Assembly: GCA_016125215.1 (NCBI GenBank)
Contig: WGMF01000025.1
Span: forward strand, 62,001 to 126,000
Direction: 5' to 3'
Length of the DNA: 64,000 nucleotides
Origin: Phycisphaera sp.
GTDB taxonomy: Bacteria; Planctomycetota; Phycisphaerae; Phycisphaerales; Phycisphaeraceae
This document shows positions 61,304 to 64,000 of the stretch, one piece after another. A program made the translations under genes and the position numbers. Each line of letters starts with the position of its first letter. The stretch's first letter is position 1. The notes under the pieces are model-generated. The model saw nothing but the letters and a program-made list of their open reading frames with translations. It was not told the DNA's origin and did not search any database.

Positions 61304-64000
61304 CCAAGACCTACCTTAAACCGTTGTTGTTCTTTGTTGCCGCGGCCTGGTTCATGGCGGTGTCGTTGACCGGTCTTGCGCAGGAACGCACGCTCACCAC
61401 CGAGCAGATGCAGCAACTTGAAAAGCAGGGCGAGCTTGAGGACGAAGACGCCACGCCGCGTCCTGCCAACCTGCCCGACCTGACCAAGGGCCAGACGATA
61501 GAAAACAGGCCAAAGCAGGACTATTGGCTCCTGGGCCCGACGGGGATCGAGTCTTACATGGTCGGGGGTCTCAAGGGCGATCAGATCGAAGTCACGCAGG
61601 TGCAGCCCGGCTCACCGGCGGAGGGGAAACTGCAGTGGGGCGACGTGATCCTCGCTGTGAACGGCCAGAAATTCATCGCCGGCCAGAACATGGGCCAGCT
61701 CGTAGGCAACGCCATCATCGAAGCCGAACGCGAAGAAAACAAAGGCCGACTCACCTTCCGAATCTGGCGCGACAGCAACTTCATCAAACGCAATGGCAAG
61801 AAAGACATCGGGGGTACGGACGTAGACGAACTCTTCAACCAGGCCAACACGGATGAGTCGCTCTACGACTGGAAGCCCGATGAGGAAAAATCCAAGGAAG
61901 TCCGCAGTGCCAACTTCGACCAGTTCCCCATCGACGGGAGTGTGATGGAAGTCACGCTCGAACTCGAGGTGTTGCCCCCGTACAGCGACACATCGCCGTA
62001 TGACTGTCCCAAGGCCCAGCGCATCCGTGAAAACGCGTGGAAAGTGCTGGCTAAACAGTTCGAGCCGGACCAGCGCGGACGCATGGGCAGGGGGGGGACG
62101 TGGGAAGCGGTCGCGCTCGTGGCGTCGGGCAAACCGGAATATATCGAACTCGTCCGCAAGTGGGTCCGCAGCGACGCGGGCAAGGCCTGGCACGCCCCGA
62201 CGGAAGAAGACAACCCGCTCGTGCTGCCGGGCAAGAGCTGGTACATGAGCTTCACCGGCCTCGACTGCGCACTGTATTACGACGCCACGCACGACGATTA
62301 TGTCCTGCCCGCGTTGACACGCTTTGCGGTGCGCACCGCCAAAGGTCAGGCCGGCGGCGGGTCGTGGGGGCACGGGTGGGCACAACCGATCTTCAACGGC
62401 GGGCAGCTTCACGGCATGAACCCCGGCTACGGCGCGCTCAACGCCTCGGGCAACCGCTGCTTCTTCCTCATCGCGCTGGCTCAACACCTGGGCATCAAGG
62501 ACCCCGAGATCGACGCCGCTGTCGAACGCTCACGCAGGTTCTTCGGCTCGTACGTGGACAAGGGCGGTATCCCCTACGGCCACCACGGCGCAGCCTCGAC
62601 AGACGACAGCAACGGGAAAAACTCTGGTGCCGCGTATGCGTTCTGGTTGATGGGGGACAAATACAGCGCCAAGTATTTTGCCAACATGTCCACGCACGCT
62701 TCGTTCACGCGCCGCGGCGGGCACGGCGCCGACTGGTTCTGGCACTGGTCGCCCTACGCCTCCACGCTTTGCGGGCCCAGAGGCGTCATTGCTACACAAC
62801 GCAACATGCGCTGGTGGTACACCCTCTGCCGAAGTTTCGACGGCGGGTTCGTCATCCACTCTCCCACGGGCAACTACAAATTCAACCGCGACGCCACCGC
62901 CACGTACGCGCTGCACTACTCCGTGCCCCTCAAGCAAACACTCATCACCGGGAAAGACGCCGATGAATCGATGTGGTGGTCCGACGAGGAATTTGCCAAG
63001 TTCATGACCATCGCACGCGGTCAGTTTTACGACCCCAAGCTCATGGAACAGGTGGGCAAGCCCTGGCCCGAGCGAAACACCCAAGACCTCTATCCGTTGC
63101 TCAACGTCTTCAAACCCAACACGCGTGAAGCCGTTGCCAAGGAACTGGCCAAGCGCTACGCCAATGGCGAAAAGGACATCCTGACACGTGTCGTGTCGCT
63201 GCTCGACAGCGACGACGCGCGGATGCGTGACGGGGCGTGTTGTGCGCTCGACGCGATGGGGCCGGAGACGTCGATTCAATACCTCTCGAAGTTTGCGCAA
63301 TTGCTCAAGGACCCTCAGGAGTTCGTGCGCATGCGTGCCGCCAACGCGATGGCCAAGGCCTCTGACAGCGCCGAGACAGAGCTTGCGCTGCTCAAGGCGA
63401 CCGTCGATACGGACATGTCCAAGACGATGGGCCCCAATAGCCTGCCATCGCTGACGCAATCGCTCTTGTTCGGCGGTGACTCGAAACTGGCCAAAGAACC
63501 CTTCAAAGCTGGGCTTGATGACGAGATGGTGCTCGATGCGTTGGAGAAGCTGATCACGCTCGACCCGATGGGCAACCGCCCATTCCTTCGCAAGCGAGAC
63601 GGAGACTGGGCCAGCGACACGGTGGTCCGCGTCGCGGGGCCGTTGGTTTTTTCGGCTGAAGAGGAACAGATCGCCGACCAGATGTTCTCCAGCCGACGGG
63701 CGGTGAGCCTGGCCCTGCTCGAACGTCTGGGTTATGTCGAAGTGGTCGAGGCCGGCGTGAGCTACCTCCGCAAGCGAGGAGATATTCCCCGTCGACTCCG
63801 GACACAGGTCAATTTCAAGCGGGGCTACGTCAAACCCGAAATACTCTTGAAGTATCCCGGCGTAGCGCGTTCGTACCTGCCGTGGATGAAGCAATGGATT
63901 TTGGATGAGCCGTTGGCCCTTGCGTCGGATGACAAAGAGGAGGGGCCGCTGCCCCTGTATGAATTAATTGGGAAGATCGAGGCTTCAAAAACAACCCAGA
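61300..64000 (+). CDS. Exported PDZ and HEAT-like protein (DUF6288-like), continues past the window
   Basis: At least 900 residues are visible with no stop before base 64000. A signal peptide (core LLFFVAAAWFMAVSLTGLAQ) is followed at about 75-170 by a PDZ domain (YWLLGPTGIESYMVGG, VQPGSPAEGKLQWGDVILAV). A large domain (about 215-580) has PYSDTSPYDCPKAQRI, GKSWYMSFTGLD, GGSWGHGWAQPIFNG and PYGHHGAASTDDSNGKNSGA, resembling proteins labelled DUF6288. A helical HEAT-like tail follows (LLDSDDARMRDGACCALDAM, FVRMRAANAMAKASDSAETE). PDZ plus HEAT implies binding of other exported proteins. The DUF6288 name is from memory and should be treated as tentative. Confidence 0.75.
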   Translation, partial: MTKTYLKPLLFFVAAAWFMAVSLTGLAQERTLTTEQMQQLEKQGELEDEDATPRPANLPDLTKGQTIENRPKQDYWLLGPTGIESYMVGGLKGDQIEVTQVQPGSPAEGKLQWGDVILAVNGQKFIAGQNMGQLVGNAIIEAEREENKGRLTFRIWRDSNFIKRNGKKDIGGTDVDELFNQANTDESLYDWKPDEEKSKEVRSANFDQFPIDGSVMEVTLELEVLPPYSDTSPYDCPKAQRIRENAWKVLAKQFEPDQRGRMGRGGTWEAVALVASGKPEYIELVRKWVRSDAGKAWHAPTEEDNPLVLPGKSWYMSFTGLDCALYYDATHDDYVLPALTRFAVRTAKGQAGGGSWGHGWAQPIFNGGQLHGMNPGYGALNASGNRCFFLIALAQHLGIKDPEIDAAVERSRRFFGSYVDKGGIPYGHHGAASTDDSNGKNSGAAYAFWLMGDKYSAKYFANMSTHASFTRRGGHGADWFWHWSPYASTLCGPRGVIATQRNMRWWYTLCRSFDGGFVIHSPTGNYKFNRDATATYALHYSVPLKQTLITGKDADESMWWSDEEFAKFMTIARGQFYDPKLMEQVGKPWPERNTQDLYPLLNVFKPNTREAVAKELAKRYANGEKDILTRVVSLLDSDDARMRDGACCALDAMGPETSIQYLSKFAQLLKDPQEFVRMRAANAMAKASDSAETELALLKATVDTDMSKTMGPNSLPSLTQSLLFGGDSKLAKEPFKAGLDDEMVLDALEKLITLDPMGNRPFLRKRDGDWASDTVVRVAGPLVFSAEEEQIADQMFSSRRAVSLALLERLGYVEVVEAGVSYLRKRGDIPRRLRTQVNFKRGYVKPEILLKYPGVARSYLPWMKQWILDEPLALASDDKEEGPLPLYELIGKIEASKTTQ

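Overview
The window is about 65% GC by eye and reads like a chromosome segment of a free-living, flagellated, respiring Gram-negative planctomycete, most likely of the Phycisphaerae. That placement is an inference. It rests on the GC content, flagellin and NuoJ style, zinc-ribbon and TPR proteins, a DUF4159 protein, PhyH and Gfo/Idh enzymes, and very large periplasmic proteins. No rRNA or taxonomic marker was available to confirm it. No CRISPR array, transposase, phage gene or replication origin was seen.

Layout. Positions 1-4.3 kb hold a Gfo/Idh/MocA oxidoreductase (cut by the window edge), tRNA-Arg(CCT), a PhyH dioxygenase divergent from an AraC regulator, and a DUF1275-STAS fusion. Positions 4.4-7.5 kb hold glpK-glpD for glycerol use. 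Positions 7.5-10.9 kb hold a flagellar patch: a FlgM-like anti-sigma factor, a YjfB-like motility peptide, and flagellin followed by a clean terminator. Positions 11-25 kb hold a secreted glycoside-hydrolase-like protein, recG, an ECF sigma/anti-sigma/secreted-protein operon, an MMPL transporter, tRNA-Ile2(CAT), a PpiD/SurA-like chaperone and a HAD phosphatase. Positions 25-32 kb hold the nuoJKLMN membrane arm of complex I, on the minus strand and without nuoA-I. Positions 32-36.5 kb hold small membrane and zinc-ribbon proteins and an SLC13 transporter.

The most striking region is 36.8 kb to the right edge. It is a tightly packed, same-strand series of twelve genes, with six overlapping junctions. 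Four exported TPR proteins come first, two of them giant paralogues of 2535 and about 2462 residues that carry beta-sandwich blocks between helical repeats. A small unknown protein follows, then one TolQ/ExbB-type and two ExbD-type proton-channel proteins. Next come a TonB-like single-pass protein, a DUF4159 membrane protein that also carries a TonB-like SxxxH membrane helix, another membrane protein, and a PDZ plus HEAT-like exported protein. Read together this looks like a proton-motive-force-driven envelope machine, analogous in parts list to Tol-Pal or to the Myxococcus AglRQS/Glt system, but with its own periplasmic giants.

A second pattern runs through the intergenic spaces. They carry palindromic elements built from short tandem words (7-10 bp) in two inverted arms. 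They fill every non-overlapping gap of the nuo operon and sit at several gene ends, sometimes overlapping the stop codon. A decamer, CCCCCGGAAG, is also over-represented on both strands.
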